The notes: a model not told the origin generated them from the letters alone. Positions 39,440 through 49,047 are shown, numbered from the stretch's first letter. The stretch: DNA of 64,000 nucleotides from SSEF01 sp964398485 (GCA_964398485.1 CAYNMD010000001.1:1-64000), one strand, 5' to 3'. Numbers and translations: made by a program.

Positions 39440-40642
39440 ATGCAAAGAATTTGGTGGATAATTGGAATTGTATTGACCCTTGTCCTTTTTTGGATTGGTG
39501 CTCAATGGTTGGCGCTTTTTGAAGGGGGTTGGGCGCCTGGTGAAGTTCGTCAAATCTCGCCCCAGTCTCCAAATCCCGTTCCACTTTTAGAAAAACAAAC
39601 GGCAGTAGAGCGGCGTTTGGTCATTGAGGCAGTAGCTACTGGATTGGATACCCCATGGAGTCTCGTTTTTACGGATAGTGACCGTATATTGGTTGCAGAA
39701 CGTCCCGGGCGGATTCGAGTGGTGAGCAAAGGAGAACTTAGAGAGAAGCCGCTCTATACTTTTGCTGAGGTTTCTGAAACTGGCGAAGAGGGGCTTATGT
39801 CCATGGTGCTTGATCCAAACTACAGAGAGAATCGATGGCTCTATGTAGCACTGGCGTATCCAGGAAGCACTGGGCTTTTGGTTCGAGTAATGCGCTTTAC
39901 TGATAAGGGGGATTCTTTCATTGAGCCGAAGATTATTCTCGATCAGATTCCAGCCGCCAAGTACCATGCTGGATCGGCTATGATCTTTGGACCAGACGGG
40001 AAACTCTATATTACCACTGGTGATGCGACAGAAAAAAAATTAGCTCAAGATCTTGGATCGCTAGCAGGTAAAGTGCTTCGGATAAATGCTGATGGGAGTA
40101 TCCCGAGTGATAATCCGTTCTCGGGGAGTCTTGTTTGGTCATACGGTCATCGGAATTCACAGGGGATCGCTTGGCATCCGTTGATGGAGAAATTTTATGC
40201 AAGTGAACACGGCCCGTCAGTATTTGACGGCCCAGCTGGTGGGGATGAGATCAACTTGATAGAAAGGGGTAAGAATTATGGTTGGCCGCTCGTTTCACAT
40301 GAGAATTCATATGAAGGAACAGAAGCTCCCCTTATTAGCTTTACACCCGCGGAAGCCCCGGCATCCATGATGGTTTATTCAGGAAGGGGGAATCAAAAAT
40401 GGCAGGGAAATCTTTTCTTCGGAGCGCTTCGTGGAGAGGGGATAGTACGTATAGAGCTCGACCAATCTGATCCGAAAAAAATTATTCGTGTCGAGAAATT
40501 ATCAGAGGTGCGGTTCGGGCGGATTCGTGCAATAGTAGAAGCACCTGATGGTTCGATCTATTTCACTACCTCCAATCGTGATGGGCGCGGTAAGCCAGTA
40601 CATGATGATGATAGAATAATGCGGATACGATTTGTGGAGTAA
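39440..40642 (+). CDS. Glucose/sorbosone dehydrogenase-like beta-propeller protein
   Basis: A 400-residue membrane-anchored six-bladed propeller of the PQQ-dependent sugar dehydrogenase family. LDTPWSLVFTDSDRILVAERPGRI, GLMSMVLDPNYRENRWLYV, KYHAGSAMIFGPDGKLYITTGD, SYGHRNSQGIAWHP and HGPSVFDGPAGGDEINL are the diagnostic blades, including the catalytic-type His and the Asp-Glu of the calcium site. No PQQ synthesis genes are visible, so PQQ would have to be scavenged or the protein is non-catalytic. Confidence 0.9.
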   Translation: MQRIWWIIGIVLTLVLFWIGAQWLALFEGGWAPGEVRQISPQSPNPVPLLEKQTAVERRLVIEAVATGLDTPWSLVFTDSDRILVAERPGRIRVVSKGELREKPLYTFAEVSETGEEGLMSMVLDPNYRENRWLYVALAYPGSTGLLVRVMRFTDKGDSFIEPKIILDQIPAAKYHAGSAMIFGPDGKLYITTGDATEKKLAQDLGSLAGKVLRINADGSIPSDNPFSGSLVWSYGHRNSQGIAWHPLMEKFYASEHGPSVFDGPAGGDEINLIERGKNYGWPLVSHENSYEGTEAPLISFTPAEAPASMMVYSGRGNQKWQGNLFFGALRGEGIVRIELDQSDPKKIIRVEKLSEVRFGRIRAIVEAPDGSIYFTTSNRDGRGKPVHDDDRIMRIRFVE

Positions 40643-40661
40643 TTTTTTGAAGAACACAACA

Positions 40662-41027
40662 ATGAATGTCAAAGAACTTTTTAAGGTTGCCTCACTACCA
40701 GTAATACTTGCTTCACTTTGTTGTCTCTCACCCCTCATCCTGGTCATGTTGGGACTTTCTACGGTCGGGTTTGCTGCCTCACTTGCAGACTCGTTTTATG
40801 GTGAATACAAATGGTATTTTCGATTGGTAGGACTCCTGGCTCTTGCGGGGGCGTATTTTGTCTATTTACGCAAACAAGGGGTGTGTACTCTCGATCAGGC
40901 CCGACGTGAACGCAACAAAATCATTAATCAATTTCTCCTCCTCGTTATCACGGGCATTGTTGGGTATCTTTTCTTTCTTTATGTGGTGGTTCATTATGTG
41001 GGGGTGTGGTTCAAAATTTGGGAGTAA
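40662..41027 (+). CDS. MerT-like small membrane protein
   Basis: A 121-residue protein with three membrane helices. ASLPVILASLCCLSPLILVMLGLSTVGFAASL carries the vicinal CysCys-x-x-Pro of mercuric transport (MerT) proteins and GVCTLDQ a further Cys. No MerP, MerA or MerR is near, so transport of mercury is not established; a thiol-metal role is possible. It follows the dehydrogenase gene by 19 bp. Confidence 0.7.
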   Translation: MNVKELFKVASLPVILASLCCLSPLILVMLGLSTVGFAASLADSFYGEYKWYFRLVGLLALAGAYFVYLRKQGVCTLDQARRERNKIINQFLLLVITGIVGYLFFLYVVVHYVGVWFKIWE

Positions 41028-41096
41028 ATAACTAATTCTCTTGACAGATGAGTTAAAAATTGATAGTCTTCGTATTCAATCATTATCCTATCATTC

Positions 41097-42287
41097 ATGA
41101 ATTTTCATACGCTTGGTATTCCACCGAGCCTTCTCAATATCCTTGATCAGTTCAAGCTTACTGAACCAACCCCGATTCAGGCTCAGGCTATTCCGGTTGC
41201 TCTTCAGGGCAAGGACGTGATGGGTATCGCCCAGACGGGGACAGGAAAGACACTGGCTTTTGGTGTCCCCCTTCTTGCTCAAGTTTTGGCTGATCGAACC
41301 AAACAAGGCCTGGTGCTGCTCCCGACCCGTGAGCTTGCGCTACAGGTTCATGAATCGCTCATGCGTTTTGGAAAACCACTTGGTTTCCGTGCCGCCGTTC
41401 TTATTGGTGGAGATAATATGGAGAAACAGAAGCGCCAACTGCGGGCCAATCCCCATATTCTCATTGCAACCCCAGGTCGTCTCAATGACCATCTGATGCA
41501 AAAGACGGTTTCACTCGATCGAGTAAAAATTCTTGTTCTCGATGAAGCTGACCATATGCTCGATATGGGGTTTGCACCGCAGATTGCTCAGATAGTGAAA
41601 CATGTACCACGAGAGCGACAGACCATGCTTTTTTCGGCTACGATGCCCCAAGAGGTTATCGCACTGGCCACTTCATATATGAAGCTTCCGCTTCGAGTAG
41701 AGGTGTCGCCGCCCGGGAAAACGGCTGATAAGATTGCTCAGGAAATTTTCTTTGTGCCTCACATGGAGAAGTTGGAACTCTTGGTAAAGCTCTTGAATGA
41801 AAATGTGGGGAGTACACTCGTCTTTACTCGGACCAAGTATATTGCTAAGCGGATAGCACTTTCTCTTCGTAACAAAGGATTTACCTCGGCTGAGATTCAC
41901 TCTAATCGCTCGCTCTCGCAGCGGCGCGAAGCTCTTGATGGTTTTAAGACTGGACGTTATCGCGTTTTGGTGGCAACCGATATCGCTGCGCGAGGAATTG
42001 ATGTTTCCGGTATTGCTCTAGTTATTAATTATGACCTTCCAGAAAAGCCAGAAGACTATGTTCATCGTATCGGTCGTACCGCGAGAGCTGGTCGTGAAGG
42101 GAAGGCTATTTCACTCGCTACTCCTGATCAGCGCGGTCATGTGAAATCAATTGAGCGTCTGATTAGCATGTCACTCCCTGTTAGTGGAGGACATGATTTG
42201 GTGGCTGGTATGAGTGATGCAGCTGCTATTCGTCGTCCACGATCCAGTCGTCCTCGTGGCTCTCGTCATTTTGGTCGCCGGCGATAG
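41097..42287 (+). CDS. DEAD-box RNA helicase (RhlE-like)
   Basis: A 396-residue ATP-dependent RNA helicase with Q motif (PTPIQAQAIPVAL), AQTGTGKT, PTRELALQ, GG, TPGRL, DEAD (VLDEADHMLD), SAT (FSATMP), ATDIAARGIDVSG and HRIGRTARAG. The tail is short and Arg/Ser-rich (RPRSSRPRGSRHFGRRR), as in RhlE/CsdA-type helicases for RNA binding. A promoter TTGACA-N17-TAGTCT lies upstream (from about 41041). Confidence 0.94.
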   Translation: MNFHTLGIPPSLLNILDQFKLTEPTPIQAQAIPVALQGKDVMGIAQTGTGKTLAFGVPLLAQVLADRTKQGLVLLPTRELALQVHESLMRFGKPLGFRAAVLIGGDNMEKQKRQLRANPHILIATPGRLNDHLMQKTVSLDRVKILVLDEADHMLDMGFAPQIAQIVKHVPRERQTMLFSATMPQEVIALATSYMKLPLRVEVSPPGKTADKIAQEIFFVPHMEKLELLVKLLNENVGSTLVFTRTKYIAKRIALSLRNKGFTSAEIHSNRSLSQRREALDGFKTGRYRVLVATDIAARGIDVSGIALVINYDLPEKPEDYVHRIGRTARAGREGKAISLATPDQRGHVKSIERLISMSLPVSGGHDLVAGMSDAAAIRRPRSSRPRGSRHFGRRR

Positions 42288-42310
42288 AGTGATCGCTTGG
42301 TGTAAGGTGT

Positions 42311-43093
42311 ATGTGGAAATATTTCTTTGGAACTCTTTTTTTGGTGGGGTTTTTGGGAGCCTGGTTTTGGTTTGATCAAAAAAGTGACCATGTTCAACCG
42401 ACGACTTTTGAAAACACCTATTCTCGTACTACGCCGGAAGAGACTTCGAAAAATGTAGAACCGATACCAGTGTCCCCCGTAGAGCCTCCGAAGCCAATCA
42501 TCCAAGACATTGCGTATCCCGTTCCCTTTACCTCACAGGCTCCGACTGGGGAATGGAATTTGAGTGCGTTCCAAGACGGCTGCGAAGAAGCGTCGACCCT
42601 TATGGTGTGGATGGCCCGAGAGAAGAAAACGCTGACATCGGTAGAAGTAAAGGCCGAGCTCTTGGATATGGCTTCATTTCAGACGAAGATCATTGGCCAT
42701 GGTGTGGATACAGATGTGAGTGATACCAATGCGTATCTCTTGAAGGAGTATTTTGGAATTACAGACGGAGAGGTGGTGTATGACTTCATGCTCGATGAGC
42801 TCAAAGAAGCAGTGATGAAGGGCATAGTAATCGTTCCTACTAATGGTCGGGCTTTACATAATCCCAATTTTACGGCGCCCGGACCACTCCAGCACATGCT
42901 CGTCATCACGGGTTATGATGTGACAACCAAAGAATTTATTACCAATGATCCGGGAACAAGAAAAGGGGACGGATACCGATATCCAGAGCAAGTTTTGTTT
43001 GATGCTATTCGTGAATATCCAACTGGAAAGCACCTCCCTATCACCACCGAACGTAAAGCAATGATACTGATTCCGTTCACAACGAAGGATTGA
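42311..43093 (+). CDS. Exported C39-like cysteine peptidase
   Basis: A 260-residue protein: N-terminal membrane helix (FFGTLFLVGFLGAWFWF), Pro-rich linker and a Peptidase_C39_2 domain (about 70-255). VPFTSQAPTGEWNLSAFQDGC holds the Gln and the catalytic Cys in DGCEEAS, the His is in LQHMLVITGYD and an Asp in FITNDPG. Substrates of stand-alone C39-like proteins are unknown; a surface peptidase is likely. AAGGTG 5 nt upstream of the ATG is a fair SD. Confidence 0.87.
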   Translation: MWKYFFGTLFLVGFLGAWFWFDQKSDHVQPTTFENTYSRTTPEETSKNVEPIPVSPVEPPKPIIQDIAYPVPFTSQAPTGEWNLSAFQDGCEEASTLMVWMAREKKTLTSVEVKAELLDMASFQTKIIGHGVDTDVSDTNAYLLKEYFGITDGEVVYDFMLDELKEAVMKGIVIVPTNGRALHNPNFTAPGPLQHMLVITGYDVTTKEFITNDPGTRKGDGYRYPEQVLFDAIREYPTGKHLPITTERKAMILIPFTTKD

Positions 43094-43114
43094 TTTTTTG
43101 AGTATTTATGGTAG

Positions 43115-43149
43115 GGTAAGCCTATCGTTTTCCTGCTTACCATTGGAGG
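43115..43149 (+). promoter_or_regulatory. Leader hairpin and SD of the 43156 gene
   Basis: GGTAAGC (43115-43121) pairs with GCTTACC (43135-43141), and the SD GGAGG (43145-43149) follows within 4 nt. A TTGATT-N16-TAGGGT promoter may lie just upstream. Confidence 0.6.
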
Positions 43150-43155
43150 TTTCAC

Positions 43156-43518
43156 ATGGCTACTGAACGGAAGACTTTGTTTTTTGCTGAACCGATTACG
43201 ACGGAAGCAGCTGAACGAATTGGTTCCTATCTTGCAGAGCGTCAGATCGCCTGCAACTGGCGTGAAGGTGTTGAAGATACCGAGGGAAAACCTCATCAAG
43301 GCTGGGACGGGCTTGATCTCAGGACAATGCGACTCATCCGGTCGATGCAGCGACAGGACACCCGAGTCCTTGTCGGTTACTGGGAACATGAGGATTCGGG
43401 TGGGGCCAGGCTGAAGTCAGCGAATTTCATCGTGATTACGGCACCTGGTCTCAAACTGCGTCGCTCAGCCAAATACAAGCAGGCTGCTGGGCAGATTCCG
43501 AAGCGAACCACTACCTGA
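43156..43518 (+). CDS. Orphan cassette protein (120 aa), unknown
   Basis: No family is recognised. The protein is soluble and charged, with FAEPITTEAAERIGSYLAER (helix), QGWDGLDLRTMRLIRSMQRQ and a basic end (LKLRRSAKYKQAAGQIPKR). The GGAGG SD is 6 nt upstream of the ATG. The coding sequence is richer in G+C than the neighbours and has its own leader hairpin and terminator. Confidence 0.72.
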   Translation: MATERKTLFFAEPITTEAAERIGSYLAERQIACNWREGVEDTEGKPHQGWDGLDLRTMRLIRSMQRQDTRVLVGYWEHEDSGGARLKSANFIVITAPGLKLRRSAKYKQAAGQIPKRTTT

Positions 43519-43523
43519 ATCTA

Positions 43524-43566
43524 TGCCGGCCCTTAGGAAACCCTCGGGCCGGCACGATCATTTTTT
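43524..43566 (+). terminator. Terminator of the 43156 gene
   Basis: TGCCGGCCC (43524-43532) pairs with GGGCCGGCA (43546-43554); tail CGATCATTTTTT. Confidence 0.85.
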
Positions 43567-43589
43567 GAGGAGTATATAATAGAAAGACT

Positions 43590-44333
43590 ATGGCAATAGT
43601 TCGATCGAGAAATATTTTTGACCCAGCGAGCGAGACAGCGTTTAAGTTGTCACGCTCCAAACTGGAACTCTTCCTCGAGTGTCCGCGGTGTTTTTATATT
43701 GATCGCAGGCTGGGCATTGGTCGGCCGACAGGGCCACCGTTTAATCTCAATAAAGCTGTGGATACACTCCTCAAGAAGGAATTTGATATTCATCGATCAG
43801 CGGGGACGCAGCATCCTCTCTTAGAAAAGTATGACGTTGATGTGCGGCCAGTGTCTCATGAAGAGCTCGATATTTGGCGGGAGAATTTTCAGGGTGTGCA
43901 ATATCACCACCAGCCAACACATTTAATCATTACCGGTGCAATCGATGACCTCTGGATCAATTCTCGTGAGGAATATATCGTCGTAGATTACAAAGCAACC
44001 AGTAAGGATGAAGTAATTGATAAGCTCAATGATACTTGGCACCATCAGTATCGTCGTCAGATGGAAATCTATCAGTGGCTCCTCCGAGCAAATGGCTATC
44101 GTGTTTCGCCAACTGGGTATTTTGTCTACTGTAATGCAGGCACAGATAAAACGGCTTTTGATGGGAAACTTGAATTCGATGTTCGTCTTATTGCTTATGA
44201 AGGGAATGATGATTGGGTGGAAGGGGTTATTTATCGAGCCAAAGAGTGTCTGATGGGAAGTGCTTTGCCTCAAGCCTCGCCTAATTGTGACTACTGTACT
44301 TTTGCTGAAGCGAGGGCAAGAGTTGAAAGGTGA
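43590..44333 (+). CDS. PD-(D/E)XK nuclease, RecB/Cas4-like
   Basis: A 247-residue nuclease-fold protein. LSRSKLELFLECPRCFYIDRRL opens it like RecB-type domains; THLIITGAIDDLWIN and EYIVVDYKATS give the catalytic Asp and D-x-K; RQMEIYQWLLRANGY is motif QxxxY. Cys at CPRC and at the end NCDYC could form a Cas4/AddB-like Fe-S cluster. No CRISPR array or cas gene is near, so a repair or RNA/DNA processing role is more likely. TATAAT lies 9 nt before the ATG. Confidence 0.85.
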   Translation: MAIVRSRNIFDPASETAFKLSRSKLELFLECPRCFYIDRRLGIGRPTGPPFNLNKAVDTLLKKEFDIHRSAGTQHPLLEKYDVDVRPVSHEELDIWRENFQGVQYHHQPTHLIITGAIDDLWINSREEYIVVDYKATSKDEVIDKLNDTWHHQYRRQMEIYQWLLRANGYRVSPTGYFVYCNAGTDKTAFDGKLEFDVRLIAYEGNDDWVEGVIYRAKECLMGSALPQASPNCDYCTFAEARARVER

Positions 44334-44339
44334 TAAAAA

Positions 44340-44378
44340 AAGCGCCGCGAGCCTGTTGGCTCTTGGTGCTTGAGGTGG
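44340..44378 (-). terminator. Terminator of the 44402 gene
   Basis: On the minus strand an imperfect GC-rich stem around GAGCC-AAC-AGGCTC, closed by GC/GC pairs, ends in TTTTTTT (plus 44336-44343). Confidence 0.7.
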
Positions 44379-44401
44379 TCTGAATGATGGTTTCCAACAG
44401 A

Positions 44402-44782
44402 TCAGATAAGTGCTGGTTGTTTCTGCTTCAGGCTTTTTCGTCTAGGACGTTGGGTAGGTGGAGTAGTTGCTTTTAGCAGCTGAGCGAGTGCGGGGGTTAT
44501 CGGCCAACCGGAGCTGTTGTTAACTGAATCTATCTGGAGGTGTTCTCTGGCTGCTTCCAGCAGAAGGCCAGGCTTCACACTTGGATGTTGCCGGAGTCTA
44601 CCACATTCTGCTTTCACTGTACGGAAGTTCGTACTCAAGCTTCCATCGTAATTTGCGATCAGTATTGAAATTGCTCCGCCTAAAGCAAAACCTTTTCGGC
44701 GTTCCAGGATAGTTTTCTGCTGGAACAAAATGAGGGCTTGCAGTGCGATCACACGAACAGCATTAGCGCTGAGATGGGCCAT
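44402..44782 (-). CDS. Orphan cassette protein (126 aa), unknown
   Basis: No family is recognised. The first 60 residues are helical and moderately hydrophobic (VRVIALQALILFQQ, FALGGAISILIAN), the end is basic (RPRRKSLKQKQ). An excellent SD AGGAGG (44789-44794) sets ATG 44782. It has a near-consensus promoter that overlaps that of uvrC in the opposite direction. Confidence 0.7.
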   Translation of the reverse strand: MAHLSANAVRVIALQALILFQQKTILERRKGFALGGAISILIANYDGSLSTNFRTVKAECGRLRQHPSVKPGLLLEAAREHLQIDSVNNSSGWPITPALAQLLKATTPPTQRPRRKSLKQKQPALI

Positions 44783-44819
44783 TGCCTACCTCCTGTAGTT
44801 TGGAAATTTACTGATTGAT

Positions 44820-44859
44820 ATTATATACACTTTACATTTATTAGTCAAGATGTTAGAAT
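44820..44859. promoter_or_regulatory. Overlapping divergent promoters, orphan gene / uvrC
   Basis: Minus strand: TTGACT (44843-44848), 17-bp spacer, TATAAT (44820-44825). Plus strand: TTTACA (44831-44836), 17-bp spacer, TAGAAT (44854-44859). The two share about 20 bp, so they should compete for polymerase. Confidence 0.75.
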
Positions 44860-44868
44860 GGAGCGCGT

Positions 44869-46140
44869 ATGACTCATCCTTGGATCAAAAAAGTAAGTAT
44901 TGCGAATTTTCTCAAAGAAAACCCGTTGCCGGAAATGCCGGGGGTGTATTTTTTCTTGGATCAAAAGGACACAATCCTCTATATAGGGAAGGCGACAGTA
45001 CTCGCTGATCGAGTGAAGAGTTATTTTGGTGATGACCTCGATGCTGCGCGCGGACCAAAGCTTGTCCTCATGCGAGAGCGAGCGACACAGATTGCTTGGT
45101 GGCCACTCGACTCAGTTCTCGAAGCGCTTCTTCTTGAGGGTCAACTTATCAAAAAGTACCAGCCAGTTTTTAATACCGATGCCAAAGACGATAAAAGTTA
45201 TAACTATCTCGTGATTACTGATGAGGCCTTTCCGAGGATCTTGGTGGCGCGTGAGCGAGATATTATCGCTGGAAAGATTTCTTACAAAATAAAAGAACAG
45301 TTTGGACCGTATCCACGAGGAGGAGCACTTCAGACAGCTCTCAAAATTGTGCGGCACATTTTTCCCTATCGGGATAAATGTATTCCCTACACCGAAATCA
45401 GTGAAGGAGAACGCTCTCGGATAAAGCCTTGTTTTCATGCACAGATCGGCCTTTGTCCGGGGGTATGTATCGGAACTATGACCAAAACTGATTATCGGAA
45501 ACAGGTGCGACGTATTAGTCTGTTTTTTTCAGGCAAGAAAGCAGACCTGGTGAAACGACTGGAGAAGGAAATGCATATGGCGGCTAAGGCACTTCAGTTT
45601 GAAAAGGCGAGTGAAATCAAAAAACTTTTGTTTGATCTTGGTCATATTCGTGATGTAGCGTTGATGAAAGCTGATCGAGATGAAAGTTCAGCAGCTCGAA
45701 TCGAAGCTTATGATGCCGCTCATTTTCAGGGGGGAGCAAGTGTGGGAGTGATGACGGTAGTGCAGCATGCTATTGTCAAAAAAAGTGAGTATCGACTCTT
45801 TAAGCTCCGCGGCGAACACAATGGGAATGATCTCTCGGCTCTGGAAGAAATTTTGACGAGACGTTTTGCTCATAAGGAATGGACACTTCCTGAGCTGGTG
45901 GTAGTGGATGGAGCACTCCTTCAGTCGGAAGTAGCAGCCAAGGTTTTAAAACGGAATAAGTTAACTATCCCGATTGTGGGGGTGGTCAAAGATGAGAGGC
46001 ATCGACCCAAGAAGGTGATTGGTCCACGCTCACTGGTGAAGCGATTTGAACAGGATATTCTCTTGGCGAATGCTGAGGCTCATCGCTTTGCTATTGGCTT
46101 TCATCGTAAGAAAAAGCGTGAAGCATTTCTTTTGGGGTAA
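44869..46140 (+). CDS. uvrC: Excinuclease ABC subunit C, short form
   Basis: A 423-residue UvrC. The N-terminal GIY-YIG nuclease reads GVYFFLDQKDTILYIGKA; the Cys cluster CIPY..CFHAQIGLCPGVC follows; a UVR motif is at about 225-260. The RNase H-like 5' nuclease keeps its Asp in EAYDAAHFQGG, Asp in LVVVDGALLQ and His in EAHRFAI. The tandem helix-hairpin-helix tail of full-length UvrC (about 600 residues) is missing. It nicks both sides of damage with UvrB. ATG 44869 is 9 nt after the -10 box. Confidence 0.93.
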   Translation: MTHPWIKKVSIANFLKENPLPEMPGVYFFLDQKDTILYIGKATVLADRVKSYFGDDLDAARGPKLVLMRERATQIAWWPLDSVLEALLLEGQLIKKYQPVFNTDAKDDKSYNYLVITDEAFPRILVARERDIIAGKISYKIKEQFGPYPRGGALQTALKIVRHIFPYRDKCIPYTEISEGERSRIKPCFHAQIGLCPGVCIGTMTKTDYRKQVRRISLFFSGKKADLVKRLEKEMHMAAKALQFEKASEIKKLLFDLGHIRDVALMKADRDESSAARIEAYDAAHFQGGASVGVMTVVQHAIVKKSEYRLFKLRGEHNGNDLSALEEILTRRFAHKEWTLPELVVVDGALLQSEVAAKVLKRNKLTIPIVGVVKDERHRPKKVIGPRSLVKRFEQDILLANAEAHRFAIGFHRKKKREAFLLG

Positions 46141-46236
46141 AGTACGGACTGCCTTGAGTAGGTCTTTACCTCACGTGGGAAACCTGGTACACTGGAAAAC
46201 AACTTGTCTTTTTTCTTAGCGCTTCCAGTCCTGCTT

Positions 46237-49047
46237 ATGCCTACGAGTCACGGCAAAAAGAATGTCATTGAAATTCGGGGAGCTCGGGTCAATAATCTCA
46301 AAAATATCGATATCGATATCCCGCGTGATGCCTTTGTCGTCGTGACGGGACTGTCGGGATCAGGGAAATCATCACTCGCTTTTGATACGTTGTATGCGGA
46401 GGCAAACCGACGTTACGTCGAGAGTCTCTCTTCGTATGCTCGGAATTTTATGGAGGGATACGACAAACCCGATGTCGATTCCATCAAGAATCTCTCCCCA
46501 GCCATTTCGATCGATCAAAAAAGTGTATCGAGGAGCCCACGATCAACAGTGGGTACTATGACTGAGGTGTATGATTACCTCCGGATTCTCTTTGCTAAAG
46601 TCGGAACCCCGTGTTGCCCAAGTTGTCACCAGATTTTGTCACGCACCTCGCCGTTAGTTATCTTGGAGCGCCTGCTTCTTTTGCCAGCAGAGTCCAATGT
46701 AGCGGTGCTGGCCGAAAACAAGCAGTGTGAAGGAAAGACACTTGGTGATATGCTCGATCTTATTTCTGATTGGGGATACGTACGAGTGTTGTGGAAGGAT
46801 GAGATGTTTCTTATTAGTGAATTGAGATTGCGAGCAAATCTCAGTGAACGAGGTCCTATTGCTATTGTGGTTGATCGCTTTAATCTTGATCCAGCTCGGC
46901 CTGATAAGGAGCGCATACTGGATTCTCTTCACTCAGCTTTTCATAGCGGCGAAGGGATTTTGAAAATCCGAGTAGACGGGGAATATTGGCATACCTTTTA
47001 TGAAAAGTTTCGTTGCGAAAAATGTCAGATAGAATTGCCAGAATTTACCCCGGCTCATTTTTCTTTTAATAATCCAGAAGGCGCCTGTGGGCATTGTGGT
47101 GGCCTCGGGGTGACACTTAAGTTTGATCCGAAGCTAGTGATCCCCAACGAAAATCTTTCATTGGCCGAAGGTGCTATACGTCCCTGGAGTAAAATGAATG
47201 GCGGTCGTGGAGGCAATCATGGCCCCTATCTTATTTTGGAAGCAGTAGCTAAGCGTGAGAAGATTCCGCTCAATGTTCCAATCAAAAAACTATCAGCCAA
47301 GCAGAAACAGTTTCTACTCTATGGTGAAACAAATACCACAAAGGATGGGGTATTTACTGGAGTTATTGGGATGCTGGAAGAAAAGTATCAAGATACCAAA
47401 TCTGATCACTTACGAGGAGAAATTGAGACTTATATGTACACGGAGACTTGTCCTGATTGTCGAGGGAAACGTCTCAAACCGGCATCGTTATCAGTCTTGG
47501 TAGCTGATCAATCGATAGACCAGATTGTTGATCAAAGTGTGGAACTCCTTCTTGAGTGTTTTGATAAGCTCAAAACAAAATTGTTGACTGATGGTCACCC
47601 TCAGAATTTGGTGGATACTTTATTTCAGGAAATGGATACAAGGCTCTCGGCGGTTGATAAAGTTGGTCTGGGGTACCTGACTCTTTCTCGAGGAGCGGAT
47701 ACTCTTTCGGGTGGCGAGGCTCAACGAATTCGACTTTCGGTACAAATCAAGTCAGGACTTTCCGGTATCATCTATGTTTTGGATGAGCCATCAGTAGGTC
47801 TTCATAGTCGAGATACAGATCGTCTCATTAGGGCTCTCGATGAACTTCGAGGTGCTGATAACTCGCTGGTGGTTGTTGAGCATGATGTAGCTATTATGCG
47901 TAAGGCTGACTGGATTATTGATCTAGGTCCCGGTGCTGGTAAGGAGGGTGGCGAAATAATTTTTTCTGGCCCCCCAGAGAAGCTTTTCAAATCAAAAATT
48001 CTTACCGGCGAGTACCTTTGTGGGAAGCGTTCGGTTGTTGAGCCTGCCAAACCTCGTAGTGGTAATGGAAACAATCTTGTTATAGTAGGGGCTACTGAAC
48101 ATAATTTGCAGGGGGTAACAGTAGAAATTCCTCTAGCAAAATTTATTGCTGTAGCTGGTGTCTCTGGTTCTGGGAAATCAACCTTGGTCCATGATATTCT
48201 GGCTCGCGCTCTGGCAAAGCGCTTTTATCAAGCTAAAACTCCCCCGGGTGCCCATCAAGAGATTTGTGGTCTAGAACATATAGATAAGGTGATTACGGTG
48301 AATCAGGATCCGATTGGTCGTACCCCCAGATCGAATGCTGCTACGTACACAGGAGTATTCGGCCATATTCGTGAGGTGTTTGCTGATACGCCAGAGGCCA
48401 AAAAAGAACGTTATACTGCGAGTTCCTTTAGTTTTAATATGCGAGGTGGACGATGTGAGATCTGTCAGGGAGGAGGATTGAAGAAGATTGAGATGTATCT
48501 TTTGCCTGATGTCTATATTCCTTGTGAGGCATGCAGCGGAACGCGCTATAACCAAAAAACTCTCTCACTACAGTATCGAGGAAAAAATATTGCAGAAGTT
48601 TTGAGCATGACCGTAACCGAGGCAAGGGGATTCTTTCTCGACCAACCAATGATTGAGGAAAAACTCAGAGTGCTTGAGGAGGTTGGATTAGGTTATTTGG
48701 TGCTGGGACAGAGTGCCCCAAATCTTTCTGGTGGCGAGGCTCAACGTATCAAGCTCGCTACTGAACTTGCTCGAAAATCAACTGGCAATACACTGTATAT
48801 CCTTGATGAGCCTACGATCGGTCTTCACTTTGAAGATGTGCGGAGATTGCTTGAGGTCTTGAATGCATTGGTTGATCGAGGCAATACAGTCTTGGTTGTG
48901 GAGCATAATATAGATGTTATTCGAGCGGCTGACTGGGTGATTGAGATGGGTCCAGATGGCGGGTCGCGTGGTGGACAAGTCTTGTTCTCTGGTACGCCAG
49001 ATAAATTGAAGAAAATAAAAAATAGCCCTACCGCCAAGTATCTCTAA
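46237..49047 (+). CDS. uvrA: Excinuclease ABC subunit A, conventional form
   Basis: UvrA of 936 residues with all usual parts: Walker A GLSGSGKSS and GVSGSGKST, signatures LSGGEAQR twice, both zinc sites intact (CEKCQIELPE..CGHCGGLG; CEICQGGG..CEACSG), the Cys pair CPDCRGKRL, and the UvrB-binding region. It recognises bulky DNA lesions and hands them to UvrB. ATG 46237 is preferred to an upstream frame. It directly follows uvrC, so this copy is the likely partner; the compact copy at 26076 is a distinct paralogue, not a recent duplicate. Confidence 0.96.
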   Translation: MPTSHGKKNVIEIRGARVNNLKNIDIDIPRDAFVVVTGLSGSGKSSLAFDTLYAEANRRYVESLSSYARNFMEGYDKPDVDSIKNLSPAISIDQKSVSRSPRSTVGTMTEVYDYLRILFAKVGTPCCPSCHQILSRTSPLVILERLLLLPAESNVAVLAENKQCEGKTLGDMLDLISDWGYVRVLWKDEMFLISELRLRANLSERGPIAIVVDRFNLDPARPDKERILDSLHSAFHSGEGILKIRVDGEYWHTFYEKFRCEKCQIELPEFTPAHFSFNNPEGACGHCGGLGVTLKFDPKLVIPNENLSLAEGAIRPWSKMNGGRGGNHGPYLILEAVAKREKIPLNVPIKKLSAKQKQFLLYGETNTTKDGVFTGVIGMLEEKYQDTKSDHLRGEIETYMYTETCPDCRGKRLKPASLSVLVADQSIDQIVDQSVELLLECFDKLKTKLLTDGHPQNLVDTLFQEMDTRLSAVDKVGLGYLTLSRGADTLSGGEAQRIRLSVQIKSGLSGIIYVLDEPSVGLHSRDTDRLIRALDELRGADNSLVVVEHDVAIMRKADWIIDLGPGAGKEGGEIIFSGPPEKLFKSKILTGEYLCGKRSVVEPAKPRSGNGNNLVIVGATEHNLQGVTVEIPLAKFIAVAGVSGSGKSTLVHDILARALAKRFYQAKTPPGAHQEICGLEHIDKVITVNQDPIGRTPRSNAATYTGVFGHIREVFADTPEAKKERYTASSFSFNMRGGRCEICQGGGLKKIEMYLLPDVYIPCEACSGTRYNQKTLSLQYRGKNIAEVLSMTVTEARGFFLDQPMIEEKLRVLEEVGLGYLVLGQSAPNLSGGEAQRIKLATELARKSTGNTLYILDEPTIGLHFEDVRRLLEVLNALVDRGNTVLVVEHNIDVIRAADWVIEMGPDGGSRGGQVLFSGTPDKLKKIKNSPTAKYL

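Noticed and set aside
43590..44333. Cas4 and a CRISPR locus
   Set aside because: The nuclease is Cas4-like in motifs, but no repeat-spacer array or other cas gene is present anywhere in the window.
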